Shown one piece after another: positions 39,256 through 48,875 of a DNA stretch of 64,000 bases (positions within the stretch are counted from its first letter, which is position 1; every line of letters starts with the position of its first letter). The stretch comes from Undibacterium_A arcticum (lineage in GTDB: Bacteria; Pseudomonadota; Gammaproteobacteria; Burkholderiales; Burkholderiaceae_D), in the NCBI RefSeq assembly GCF_042660705.1, contig NZ_JBHSUQ010000001.1; one strand, written 5' to 3'. The notes below the pieces were generated by a model that worked only from the letters and a program-made list of their open reading frames with translations, had not been told where the DNA came from and ran no database searches. The position numbers and the translations under genes are program-made.

Positions 39256-42200
39256 ATGGCAGAAAGTAAAGCAGCGGGTAGTCTTCCAGCAGGCTTATAC
39301 GAACGGCTCGTTTACGATGACGAAGCGGCGGACTTAGATGCACTGGCAGCCTCTCACTGCGCAGTGATCAGTCAGCCTTCCCAAGCCCAGCGTCGTGAAC
39401 ATCTCATCGACGAAGTCACATCCCGTTTGCCTGAGCTTTTAGATGCCATATCAAGTGGTTCCGACGGAAGCGCCGAACAAGTGCGAGCTGAAGTGAAGCT
39501 GATCGCCCATATGCTTCGGGAAGCGCGATTGGAACAGAGCGAAAAATCCACTGTGCAATTGCCCGCCGAACCGCTACGCATTCTGCGTGCTGTGCATGCG
39601 CCCGATGCCGTTCCCACATTCCCGCAAACAGGCTTGCGACGCCCTTGGATATTTACATCTGCCCGCAGTGATCCATCTCTTCTCAATGAACTTCGTGCAG
39701 AACTCGGTAACGTTGATCGCGTCGACATCCTCGTCAGCTTCATCACATGGAGCGGTGTGCGTAAGCTCATCGACGTACTCAAATTGGCAACGGCGCTCGA
39801 CGCTGGGGAAAATCCGCGTACTCGCTTTCGAATTCTAACCACGACATATATTGGCGCGACGGAAGTTCGGGCAGTGGATGCGCTGGCAGAATTGCCTGGC
39901 GTCGAACTACGCATTTCGTTGGATGGGCGGCGCAATCGGCTACATGCCAAGGCTTGGTTATTTCATCGAATGACAGGGTTTGGCACTGCGTTCGTCGGTA
40001 GTGCAAATCTGTCAGAGTCAGCGTTGATTGGTGGGATTGAATGGACGGTAAAGTTCACGGAATCTGGCGACTTTGATTTATATGCCGCCGCGTGTGCAAA
40101 CTTTGAGACGCTGTGGAATGACGGCGAGTTTCAACTCTACGATCCGAAAAATGATGAGCAGCGCTTAGCGCTAACAGTAGCATTACAAGAACAGCGCCGG
40201 CGACCCGGGCGAAGCAATGACAACTCAGAACCGATCGCCATACATACGTGGTTTGAACTCCGGCCAAAAGCGTACCAGCTTGAGATGCTTGAACGACTTG
40301 AGGCGGAGCGCCAGCATGGCCGTTGGCGGAATTTGGTGGTTGCTGCCACTGGTACAGGAAAAACAGTGGTGGCGGCGTTCGACTACGAACGTCGAACGCG
40401 TGAAGAGGGTAGCGCCCCAAGGTTGCTCTTCATTGCGCATCGCGTTCAAATTTTGCGACAGGCACTCGCCACCTTTCGCCAAGTATTGCGTGATCCTGCA
40501 TTTGGTGAACTACTTGATGGCGAAAACTCGCCTTCGCAATACACGCACTTGTTCGCCACCACACGGTTCACAGCCGTGGTCTGGTGCAGGAGTTGGGGGC
40601 TGATTATTGGCGCGTAGTGATCGTCGATGAGGCGCATCACCTCAAGGCCGCTACATTCGATCAATTTGTTCGGTCGGTTCGCCCTCAATTATTGTTGGGG
40701 CTTACCGCGACGCCAGAACGTGCGGATGGAAAAAATCTAAACGATTATTTTGATTCGAGACCGGATGGCTCGCCTGCAGTATCGCTGCGACTCTGGGATG
40801 CACTAGACCAGCAATTGTTGGCGCCGTTCGAGTATTACGCGACCGCTGATGAGACCGACCTGAGAGACATCAAATGGAACCGGCCCGAGGAAATAGGCCA
40901 ACTTGATGCGCTGATATCGAGTAACACAGTGCGCGGGCGGCTGGTCATTAATGCCGTCCGCCAGTACGTGTCGGACTTGGATCAGCTTAAAGGCATCGTA
41001 TTTGTGTCAGCGTGGCGCATGCTCAATTTATGGCGAACTGGTTCGAGCAGTCTGGGCTGCCAGCGCGAAGTTTGACCGGCGCCAACACGACCGAGCAGCG
41101 GGACGACGCCGTACGGAGCTTGAGGTCGGGCGAAATCAAACTGATCTGTACCTGCGACCTGTTTAATGAAGGCGTGGATATTCCAGAGATCAATACGCTG
41201 TTGCTGTTGCGCCCGACGCAAAGCCCGGTAATTTTTCAGCAGCAGATTGGCCGTGGCCTCCGGCTGGCCGATGGCAAGGAGAGTTGCCTCGTTTTAGATT
41301 TTGTTGGCCTATATGCCGAAGGCTTCCGTTTCGATACTTTGTTCAGAGCGATCACCGGGCAGACACGAGCACAGCTAAAAGACGCGGTTGAAAATGGATT
41401 CGGGTTACTGCCGACGGGATGCTATATCCAATTTGATAGGGTAGCGCGTGAGCGCGTGCTGACGAGCCTACGGGCAGCGTTACAAATGAATGCGCGACGG
41501 ATCAGGCAAGAGTTGGGGATTTGGGCTGCTAATCGTCCTGGTCAGCCACTTCGGATGAAGGATTTTTTGCGTGACAATGAATTCGATATTGGCGATCTGT
41601 ATGCGAATAAACGTTCATGGACCAGCTACATGCGCGATGCCAATTTGCCGGTGCCGCTGGCCGGGCCGCGGGAAGCCGAGTTAAGTCAGCGGATGGGAAG
41701 TATCTTGCATGCGAATGATCCGAATGCGCTGGATGCCTGGACCACGGTTCTTACTACCGGTGAAATCGACGAGACTCGCGTGCAAATGCTCGCGCATCAG
41801 ATCTTGCACAGTACAGAGGAGTTAATTGACCCTGCAGGATTTACAGCGTTAATACAGGCTCATCCAGCTTTGCGCGATGAACTGCTTGAGCTTGTGAATT
41901 GGCTACGAGAGGATAGTGCGATAAGTCCTCGACCGCTACCTGATGCGCCATCGGATTGGCCGCTGACATTGCACGCTCGGTATGAACGACGCGAGATTCA
42001 GACCGCAGTTGCTCACATCACGTCAACGAAACGGCCTCGGTTCGGCGAGGGGTGTTTGCCGCTGAAGGATGAAAGATTGAGTTAATGTTTGTGACGCTGG
42101 ACAAGCGAGAGGGATTTGCTGATCGAGTGCAATACCACGATTATGCGATCAGTCCCGAGCGCTTTCACTGGCAGACGCAGAATATGGCAGGTGCAAATAA

Positions 42201-42411
42201 TTCTACGGGTCGCCGCTATCTCGACAGCGGTGAAAATGGCTGGGGCTTCCAACTTTTTGTCAGGGAGGATGCGGAACATGCTTTTGTTGCACTCGGCCCC
42301 GTCAAGCTTGAAAGTCATGAGGGAGATAGGCCGATATCGATCGTGTGGAGGCTCAAGCATGCGATGCCGATCGAAATTTTCCGGCGCTTTAGCGTGCTGA
42401 GAAGCGCGTGA
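39256..42411 (+). CDS. PLD-like nuclease / SF2 helicase / DUF3427 protein, frameshifted
   Basis: Multidomain protein of about 1050 residues. The N-terminal phospholipase D-like nuclease has one HKD half-site, NRLHAKAWLFH with AFVGSANLSESAL (about 228-255). The SF2 helicase has VVAATGTGKTVVAAF (about 365), VVIVDEAHHLKA (about 456), LLLGLTATPERADG, CTCDLFNEGVDIPEINTLLL and QQQIGRGLRLADGKESCLVL (about 660). The C-terminal DUF3427 domain ends LESHEGDRPISIVWRLKHAM. Three frame breaks occur: near 40570 (TTRFT to SRGLVQELGADYW), near 41010 (one T lost; VFCVSVAHAQFMANWF restored) and near 42075 (LKDERLELMFVTLDKREGFA restored). Such helicases occur in defence islands and are often encoded alone. Here it is an isolated gene behind a terminator, not adjacent to drmA/drmB. 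Confidence 0.85.
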
Positions 42412-42682
42412 AAGCACTGAGCTGGTTTTCTGGTAGTAATTTTCCGGGATAGTTCCTTGCCCATGCAGCCGCAAATCGTCCTTGGACAACAAAAATTTCC
42501 GAAATCCAACTCTTTTCGGCGCCCGCCAGAATCGTCACGCCACCCTATCTTGTCTGGCCTGCATGTGCGCGCTGTTACAAGTGCTTTCTTCTGAAACGTT
42601 TCACAACTTCACAAACCGCTCTGCTGATAGTACGCTGTAGATTCTCCACATGGATGGCAACGCAGCAGAATTGAGGATAGCC

Positions 42683-43155
42683 ATGAATCAACCGTTATTA
42701 CGCATCCCCCCTTTACTGACACGCACCGCGTTATTCGCCGCGTTCGCTACGGTATTGGCAGTAGCGCCCCTTGCTGTACAGGCAGCGCCATCGCATCATA
42801 GTGCGCATGCTTCGGTTTGTCAGAATTGTGGGACCGTTATCTCGACTCACACATATAAGAGACCCGCGGCACACGGTAGCGGCGTGGGCATCGCTACAGG
42901 CGCAGTTGTGGGCGGCGTGCTGGGCAACCAGGTGGGCGGGGTACTGGCCGCTCTGTGGCAACAGTGGCAGGAGCTGTAGGCGGCGGCTATGCCGGCAACG
43001 AGATAGAAAAGCACGCACGCTCGACCACGGTGACGGAAGTACGCGTTCGAATGAACAATGGTTCGGTTCGCACCTTTACTGAATCGGGAAACAGCCGGCG
43101 GCATTCAGGCGAGCATGTCAAGATTGCCAACGGTAGATTGGTCGCACGACGCTAG
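42683..43155 (+). CDS. Glycine-zipper outer-membrane protein (17-kDa-antigen type), frameshifted
   Basis: Start ATG 42683 (MNQPLLRIPPLLTRTALFAA) with GAGGATA upstream. A signal peptide ends near VQAAPSHH. A Cys pair (VCQNCGTVI) precedes a glycine-zipper segment, GVGIATGAVVGGVLGNQVGG. The frame then changes near 42937 through loss of a G in a G-run; restored, it reads GTGRSVATVAGAVGGGYAGN. The tail (VTEVRVRMNNGSVRTFTESG) is the usual charged end of this family. About 157 residues. Function is envelope-structural and poorly known. Confidence 0.78.
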
Positions 43156-43263
43156 TCTCGTACATTGCGTTCGAGCGTAGTCGCAAATCATGATTTCATT
43201 TTCTAGTTGAATTCAGTAGGCGCGACCAGTTCAACTGAATCAATATTCAAAGTCCCGAACGCC

Positions 43264-43295
43264 AAAAAAACATGCGCAAGATTTGCGCATGTTTT
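43264..43295. terminator. Bidirectional terminator between two convergent glycine-zipper genes
   Basis: Perfect 10-bp stem AACATGCGCA / TGCGCATGTT with an A-run on the left and a T-run on the right. It sits between the plus-strand gene ending at 43155 and the minus-strand gene ending at 43313, and can serve both. Confidence 0.85.
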
Positions 43296-43312
43296 TCGAT
43301 AATATTCGAATT

Positions 43313-43855
43313 TTAGTAACCTGATTTCTTGCCAACTACGTCGCCCAGATAACCGCCGCCAATCACCCCCGCGACGGTCGCAAGGGCCCGTCCGTTTCCG
43401 CCGCCCACCTGGTTGCCAAGTAAGCCACCTATCACCGCACCGGTCGCAATACCCACAGTACTATGTTGCGCAGCTGGTTGCTGAATTGGTTGTTGCACGG
43501 GCTGCGGATACGGCTGACCATCATTCGAAGAGGCCTGAGCGTACTGCGTAGACGGCGCAGCTTGCGAATAAACCGTGGGCGCATGATGCGTGACAGGTTT
43601 GTGATGCACAACCGGAGCCGCCATGGCAGGGGCCTGCATAGCGTACTGGTAAGGCGTTGCGTCAGTTGCTGGAACATTGCCCACAACCGGCAAAACAGTT
43701 GGCGCAGCGGCATTTGCCATCGGTGCGACGGTGCCATGCGAATTTGGTAACACGCCGGTGATGGCGGCCACACCAATCAAGCTGACCAGCATGACTGACG
43801 CTGCAGCACCTGCCATCAAGGGGTGGATGCGATTCGATGTTTGGTTCATTTCCAT
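43313..43855 (-). CDS. Glycine-zipper 2TM domain protein
   Basis: Intact protein of 180 residues (ATG 43855, or 43849). An N-terminal hydrophobic segment (SVMLVSLIGVAAITGVL) acts as anchor or uncleaved signal. A low-complexity Ala/Pro/Gln/His middle (VVHHKPVTHHAPTVYSQAAP, QPIQQPAAQHSTVGIA) is followed by the glycine-zipper pair IATGAVIGGLLGNQVGGGNG and ALATVAGVIGGGYLGDVVGK. The zipper resembles that of the neighbouring plus-strand gene, so the two are related envelope proteins arranged convergently. Precise function unknown. Confidence 0.82.
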   Translation of the reverse strand: MEMNQTSNRIHPLMAGAAASVMLVSLIGVAAITGVLPNSHGTVAPMANAAAPTVLPVVGNVPATDATPYQYAMQAPAMAAPVVHHKPVTHHAPTVYSQAAPSTQYAQASSNDGQPYPQPVQQPIQQPAAQHSTVGIATGAVIGGLLGNQVGGGNGRALATVAGVIGGGYLGDVVGKKSGY

Positions 43856-44093
43856 TTGTTACTCCGAGATGCCGCCGTGAATGTGGCGTATGGAGAGATT
43901 AACGTCCGATGCATCGACCCGTAAGTACGAAAGCTGTATCAAGCGTAACTAGTTGTAACTCAACTCCTCCATGAGGCTAGCCCTCGAGAAGAAGTAATTC
44001 TGCCGAGGGCATCTTTTTTGTAACATCGTCAAGCATTCCCGACGTTTCTTGCGTTAATGGCTGGCAAACATCATCACGTCTCAAAGGCACACC

Positions 44094-44345
44094 ATGAAAT
44101 CGAGAATTGTCCCCGCAATATTATGCGCAGTTGCACTGGCTGGCACGTCAGGACTGGCGAATGCCAAAGGCTGCCTGAAGGGCGCTGCGGCAGGTGCGGT
44201 CGCCGGTCATTACGCTGGTCATCATGCAGTCGTTGGCGCGGTTGGTGGTTGTGTCGTGGGACGACACCTCGCCAACAAAAAAGCGGCTGAGCAGAAAGAG
44301 CAGGCAACTGCGGTCTCCGCCGCCGCACCTGCGCCGGCTAAGTAA
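44094..44345 (+). CDS. Small exported glycine-zipper protein
   Basis: Intact protein of 83 residues (ATG 44094, MKSRIVPAILCAVALAGTSG). A cleavable signal peptide ends near ANA-KG. The mature part is a glycine-zipper with His (GAAAGAVAGHYAGHHAVVGA, VGGCVVGRHLANKKAAEQ) and an Ala/Pro-rich end. It is a third glycine-zipper gene within 1.7 kb. Probably periplasmic or membrane-associated; function unknown. Confidence 0.75.
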   Translation: MKSRIVPAILCAVALAGTSGLANAKGCLKGAAAGAVAGHYAGHHAVVGAVGGCVVGRHLANKKAAEQKEQATAVSAAAPAPAK

Positions 44346-44373
44346 TAGACCATTTTGTCTGCTGCCGCTGTAT

Positions 44374-44865
44374 TCAGTAAATCCAAGGAACCAATTTTTT
44401 GACACGACTTTTGTAAGAAGCATAGTCAGGATACTGTTCCTGCAGCCAGATTTCCTCGCGACGGGCCTTTAAGTCAAAGAAGATGAAAAGAGCAGGCACA
44501 AGTACCAGCCGCAGTGGACTGAACGTGACCAACGCCCATCCGAGACCACCAATGAGAATGGCGAAGTACATGGGGTGGCGTACAAATCGATATGCGCCAT
44601 TAGTAACCAATTGGCCTTGCGGCCGCGGGTGCGGAAACGGTGTCAAGGAGCGTCCTAAGTTATGCGCGCTCCATGCCATCAGCAGAATGCCGGTAACGAC
44701 AAATGCCCATCCAGCAAGCCGAAACATGTCAGGACTCGGCCAAGCGGCCCCAATCCGCGGCACGACAAGAAATAGGGTCAGTAATGCGACTTGCATGATT
44801 ACCCACGACTCGCCACGATGGCCCATTTTGTCCTCTTTGGTATGCGTCATCCGAGCTGCTATCAT
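44374..44865 (-). CDS. Isoprenylcysteine carboxyl methyltransferase (ICMT)-family membrane protein
   Basis: Intact membrane protein of up to 163 residues (candidate starts ATG 44865, MTHTKEDK at 44850, or MGHRGES at 44826). Hydrophobic segments include WVIMQVALLTLFLVVP, LAGWAFVVTGILLMAWS, YFAILIGGLGWALVTF and LVLVPALFIFFDLKARREE. The ICMT/PEMT signature is NGAYRFVRHPMYFAILI followed by EEIWLQEQYPDYASYKSRVK, which forms the SAM-binding C-terminus. Bacterial members methylate unknown, probably lipid or small-molecule, substrates. Confidence 0.82.
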   Translation of the reverse strand: MIAARMTHTKEDKMGHRGESWVIMQVALLTLFLVVPRIGAAWPSPDMFRLAGWAFVVTGILLMAWSAHNLGRSLTPFPHPRPQGQLVTNGAYRFVRHPMYFAILIGGLGWALVTFSPLRLVLVPALFIFFDLKARREEIWLQEQYPDYASYKSRVKKLVPWIY

Positions 44866-45617
44866 CGATTCTGCCTGGCTTTAGTGACTGTCATCACAAA
44901 CGATGAAAATCCGGGCGAGCTTTTCAAATCGAATCCTATTGCCCTTGCTTCCTCAAATGTTGCGGCCAGTCGCAATCAGAGCCATGTGCCATGGTTGGAC
45001 GGACTCATCTCGAATCCCTGCAGTCGGAATGGCCACAATCGTTAACAGAGATTATTGTTGTTTTACGACAAAGTAAAGAACCCAGTGCGTTCGCCACGAA
45101 GACGTTCGCTCACATCCTGGGCGGGGCTATCCGTGAGATGACACCAACAGAACTTTCATCCTGAAATCGTTCAATCTCTGCCAACAGATTCATCAGGGTC
45201 TCCAACCATGGGTAGCGCTGATAGCGTTGGGCATTGTTCCTTGCCTCTAGGTCAGCGATGAACTGCCGAGTAAAAATGCAAGGCTGTGACCTGCTGCATA
45301 CGCCGCCATGAATTTGTGCGCGTTTTCCGAGATAAGCCATCGCACACTGTCGTTTGTAGGCGCTGACGCCACCATAACAAGCGACAACATCCTGGTTGTC
45401 ATGGTGCCTTGTGATGTGATGTGAATAGGCATTCCAGTCACCCCCACGGATTTTAATCGCCGCCGCTCTGGGATAGACGTCAGACACCAGATCGTCTGAG
45501 TAGAGTGCTATTGGCATATTAGAGAGTCCGTCAGGACTTCATCATGTCCCGTCTGATGGGGAAGAATGAAATTGAATCTGTCTGACGAAGTGGCATTGCC
45601 GTGAATGTAGATGATGT
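44866..45617. other. Region without a recognised gene
   Basis: About 750 bases. The largest minus-strand open frame (45110-45517, starting MPIALYSDDLVSDVYPRAAA) has no family-like features that I recognise and may be fortuitous or a relic. No terminator or repeat stands out. The sequence precedes a patch of scrambled mobile-element fragments and may itself be decayed. Confidence 0.3.
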
Positions 45618-45884
45618 TCATGAGCCCCCTTTTTCTGCAGCATAGGGCAGGGGGCAACTCCAGTTCAGTGCGGTACCGCACAATACGCCTCCAGGCAGAC
45701 AGTCTTGGTTCAGTTTTCCAAAGTGGGCCAAAGCGAATCGGGGGAATAAGTATGTCGCATCAATCGAATCCAGGATTTCGCGGGCGTCACCTTGGGTCAC
45801 GATAGGCGTGGCCACTATATTCCGACTGAATCGCGAGTTCTTTACTGGAATTGCCGGCATCATTTCGAGGACCCGATTGATGAC

Positions 45885-46175
45885 AAGGTAGCGCACGCGC
45901 ACTTCGGTAATTTCCTTGATGCGCATCGCCAAGATCGTCTGGTCCTGTGTCACCGCCTGATAATAATAGACGGACCGCGAAAGACTCAGCGCACTTCATG
46001 CTTGCCGAACTCCAGCATCGAATCGTTTCACCAGATCCTCGACCAGAGTTCGCTTGCGAGAAGGCTTTAGAGCTTTTTTGACAAAACATCCTGAAGCATG
46101 GCCTTGTCCAGTGGTGAGTCAGCCACAATCAGCTTCAGTTTCGTGTTCTTTTCTTCCAGTTGCTTGAGCCTGCGC
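45885..46175 (-). pseudogene. IS3-family transposase relic (OrfA end and OrfB start)
   Basis: The minus strand encodes, over several frames, the end of an IS3 OrfA (RRLKQLEEKNTKLKLIVADS, PLDKAMLQDVLSKK), then the junction PSRKRTLVEDLVKRFDAGVR, and the start of OrfB (SVYYYQAVTQDQTILAMRIK, EITEVRVRY). After VRY at about 45888 the OrfB sequence ends abruptly and unrelated sequence follows. Both ends are missing. Dead fragment. Confidence 0.75.
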
Positions 46176-46189
46176 AGTTTCGATGGTGC

Positions 46190-46309
46190 GAAGCCACGGT
46201 GAGCGACCTGCCTCGTGTTGACCTGCTGTTGCGGATACTTGAATCGCTGACGCGCCTACGCATGAAGGGCTTTGAAATTTCAGTCGATGATTTTGGAATG
46301 GGGTACACG
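46190..46309 (+). pseudogene. EAL-domain (c-di-GMP phosphodiesterase) fragment
   Basis: About 40 codons of an EAL domain: LESLTRLRMKGFEISVDDFG followed by MGYT, corresponding to the conserved metal-binding DDFG.GY block. No EAL motif, no start and no downstream part. It is joined in frame to a group II intron maturase tail, giving a chimeric frame. Confidence 0.7.
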
Positions 46310-46560
46310 GCGACGCGGTTGCGTCGGTGGTTGCGCAACAAGCATAAGGTCAGGCGACGCAAGGGTGGGACGTATCCACTCTCGCACCTTTACGGGTACT
46401 TCGGACTCGTACGCCTGAGCGCGCGAGGGCGCAGTCAGGCGTGGGCGAAGGCGTAGGGTCTTGTCCGAGAGCCGGATGCGGGAAATCTGCACGTCCGGTT
46501 CGATGAGAGGGGTGTGGAAACGGGGTGCATTGCACTACCGCGCCACATCCCGACTCTACC
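46310..46560 (+). mobile_element. 3' end of a third group II intron (truncated)
   Basis: Contains only the maturase C-terminus (LRRWLRNKHKVRRRKGGTYP, LSHLYGYFGLVRLSARGRSQ), then domain V at 46469-46501 (GAGCCGGATGCGGGAAATC, ending CACGTCCGGTT) and a domain VI-like hairpin ending CCGACTCTAC near 46559. Catalytic domains I-IV and the RT proper are missing, so it cannot move or splice. It differs in sequence from both introns at 28.8-32.7 kb. Confidence 0.82.
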
Positions 46561-46645
46561 GTGAACCCCTCACTGAAATACGCCCGCGGATCATCGATCC
46601 ACGGGCGTATAGGTTGACACCATAATTCGGTCAAAACACTGGGGA

Positions 46646-47562
46646 TTATTTCTTGGTAGCGTCCGCTAACTTTGCCTTGGTTGCCGGATTCAAGACTAGG
46701 GCTGCTGGCGCCGGACCGGCAGCTGGTGCCTGCACGATCTCGATTTTTGCCGTGGCCTTGGTCTCATCCAGGAACTTCTGCAGGCTTTGCTGCCGCGCTT
46801 TTTGGATCAAGCCGGGTTTGATCTGTTCGAATGGTGGAGCCTCTTTCATGCGCGAGTCTTCCAGCAGGATGATGTGATAGCCGAACTGTGACTTGACTGG
46901 CTCTTCGGTAAATTTGCCTTTCTCCAGCTTGGCAACTGCCGCGCCGAATTCGGGCACCATCCTGCGCGGATCGAACCAGCCCAGATCGCCGCCATTGACT
47001 TTGGAGCCGGGGTCTTTGGATTTTTCTTTGGCTAGGGCTTCGAAGGTTTTTGGGTCTTTTTTCAGCTTGGCGATGATGTCCTTGGCCTCGGCTTCCTTTT
47101 CAACCAGGATGTGACGCGCTTTGTATTCATTGCCGCCCATCTGGGTCTTGATCTTTTCGTACTCGGCTTTGAGCATGTCGTCGGTGACTGGATGGGTCGC
47201 CAAATAGTCTTGAACAAAGGCGTTGGCAAGAATGGATTGCTTGGTCAGTTCGAGTTGATCGACGACTTCAGGGGTCTTGTCCAGGCCTTTTTGGTAGCTT
47301 CTTGCGAGATGACTAGTTGCAGCGCCAGGTGGTCAATGATCGCCTTGCGTGCTTCCGGACTATCGGGCTGACCTTGTGCGCTACGTTGTTTCACCAACAG
47401 ATCGACGCGATTTTCACTGATGGCGGTGCCATTCACTTTGGCGGCAATCGCTTCCTTGGCGGCAGCGGGCTCTTTGCTCTTCGCGGAATCTTTGTCGTTG
47501 CACGCGCTCAGGGTCAGCAGGCAAGCCGCGCTGGCCAGCAAGATTCGGGATTTGATAAACAT
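46646..47562 (-). CDS. PpiC-type peptidyl-prolyl cis-trans isomerase lipoprotein, frameshifted
   Basis: Periplasmic parvulin/SurA-like folding factor of about 305 residues. Start ATG 47562, lipoprotein signal with lipobox TLSAC (MFIKSRILLASAACLLTLSA). N-terminal chaperone region KVNGTAISENRVDLLVKQRS. The frame changes near 47292, in the AAAAAGG stretch (EATKK to GLDKTPEVVDQLELTKQ); one base restores it. The rotamase domain has YKARHILVEKEAEAKDIIAK, GGDLGWFDPRRMVPEFGAAV and SQFGYHIILLEDSRMKEAPP. A lipid-anchored isomerase assisting exported proteins; a core gene in Burkholderiales, so the frameshift is probably an artefact. Confidence 0.88.
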
Positions 47563-47615
47563 CGATAACGTTCCTTAATGAAATGGACTGCGCAATATTC
47601 TTTTCTAAAGACAAA

Positions 47616-48062
47616 CTACTTGAAAAACCGCCGCTCGCGGCGGGCGCCCGAATCCTTGATCTGCTTTGACTTGACCAATTGCGTCAGGGCGTTGGTCATG
47701 CGTGCCGACAGTTTTGCATTCAGATCCTGGCTGGGCGTCATCCCAAGTTGGGCGATAGCCGCCTTTAAGATGTCCGGAGCCGATTGCGGTTGATCCGTGA
47801 TCAGCTTGGTCCAGAAGTCGCCGCCAGTCGATGGGATCGCGCGCGATCCGACAGCTTTGACGCCTTGGCGGCGCTGGCCAGTCTGCGTTTTGGCAGCACG
47901 CTTGTTCGGTGCTGTTTTCCCTGGGCTTGCAGCATTCACGCCCTCCAGTGCCGCCAGCGCTTTCTCCAGCATCTCTAATTGCATTTGGTAGTGGTCTCTG
48001 CCCTTGGTGACATGAGCGATTTCTGCTTTGATGGCGTCTCTTGCAGACAGTAGATTTGACAC
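47616..48062 (-). CDS. Hypothetical protein, helical N-terminus and winged-helix-like C-terminus
   Basis: Intact protein of 148 residues (ATG 48062). The N-terminus (AHVTKGRDHYQMQLEMLEKA) is a probable coiled coil. A basic, Ala/Lys/Thr-rich linker follows, then a C-terminal module APDILKAAIAQLGMTPSQDL and MTNALTQLVKSKQIKDSGAR, whose pattern resembles a small winged helix. No family named. It lies 53 nt upstream of ppiC on the same strand, possibly co-transcribed. A DNA-binding role is speculation. Confidence 0.65.
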   Translation of the reverse strand: MSNLLSARDAIKAEIAHVTKGRDHYQMQLEMLEKALAALEGVNAASPGKTAPNKRAAKTQTGQRRQGVKAVGSRAIPSTGGDFWTKLITDQPQSAPDILKAAIAQLGMTPSQDLNAKLSARMTNALTQLVKSKQIKDSGARRERRFFK

Positions 48063-48875
48063 GCTGTTCTCCTTGATATATTGGAATAGGGGTTGGATTG
48101 TACTCCGGCAACGATATTAGTTCTATTTGATGTGCATATCACATTTGAAATCAGAATCTGCCAAGAGTTGATATGTTGATGGGAGCGTCCGCCAACCTGA
48201 CCGGTCAAAAAATCCTTGCCAGTTCTGAATATTGGTTCGCCTGTCGAATCAATTTTGGAATGCAGACAGCCCAGTTACCGCAAATGGATTCAGAAGATGA
48301 AATCCCGATGAACGCCACGCAATGGCAGGTCATCGGCAGATCTTGAATTGTAGCGCCGCGCTTCCGCGATCGGCCACTACAATTTCATGACCCGCCTCGT
48401 CTATCTGCCTGCTTCGCTAATCGCGTGTCTAGGTCTTGATGCGCTGACGGTATTCGTTTCGTGCAGTCGAACCAACAGCGCTGTGCAGACGCATGCCCGC
48501 CGTAAGCTGAATTGATCGGAGTTGGACAGCTCGCATTCCTTCTGACGCGAACGTCTACAGGCTCGAAAAGAGCCATTCGAACAGGGTAGTGTTGAAATGC
48601 GTGCTCGATTGGTCGCCTTGTCGCAACCGCCGGATACGGAGTGTCCTAAGGCGGTAGCGTACTGTCGCAACCTTGAGCATGGTGTATTACTGTTCGCTGC
48701 AGCGGCCGGCTTGACGGAAATACGTATTTCCCAGTTACCAGATTTGTCTGGATTGGGGGCGCCAGGATATTGTAATGGCTGGCACTTATCTGCATTGCTG
48801 GTTTGCTTAGGGCGGCCCACCAGACATCAATCACTACGGCTGAAACGCAAGACAAGTTTTCAGCATGGTCCGGCT
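48063..48875. other. Region without a recognised gene
   Basis: About 810 bases between the hypothetical gene and the end of phaZ. Frames on the minus strand (48401-48820) and plus strand (from 48597) are open but opposite each other and have no domain features. I see no terminator, promoter or repeat that I can support. Confidence 0.3.

Noticed and set aside
45110..45517. Minus-strand open frame of 135 codons
   Set aside because: No domain, signal or ribosome site; unusual composition; kept only as part of an unassigned region.
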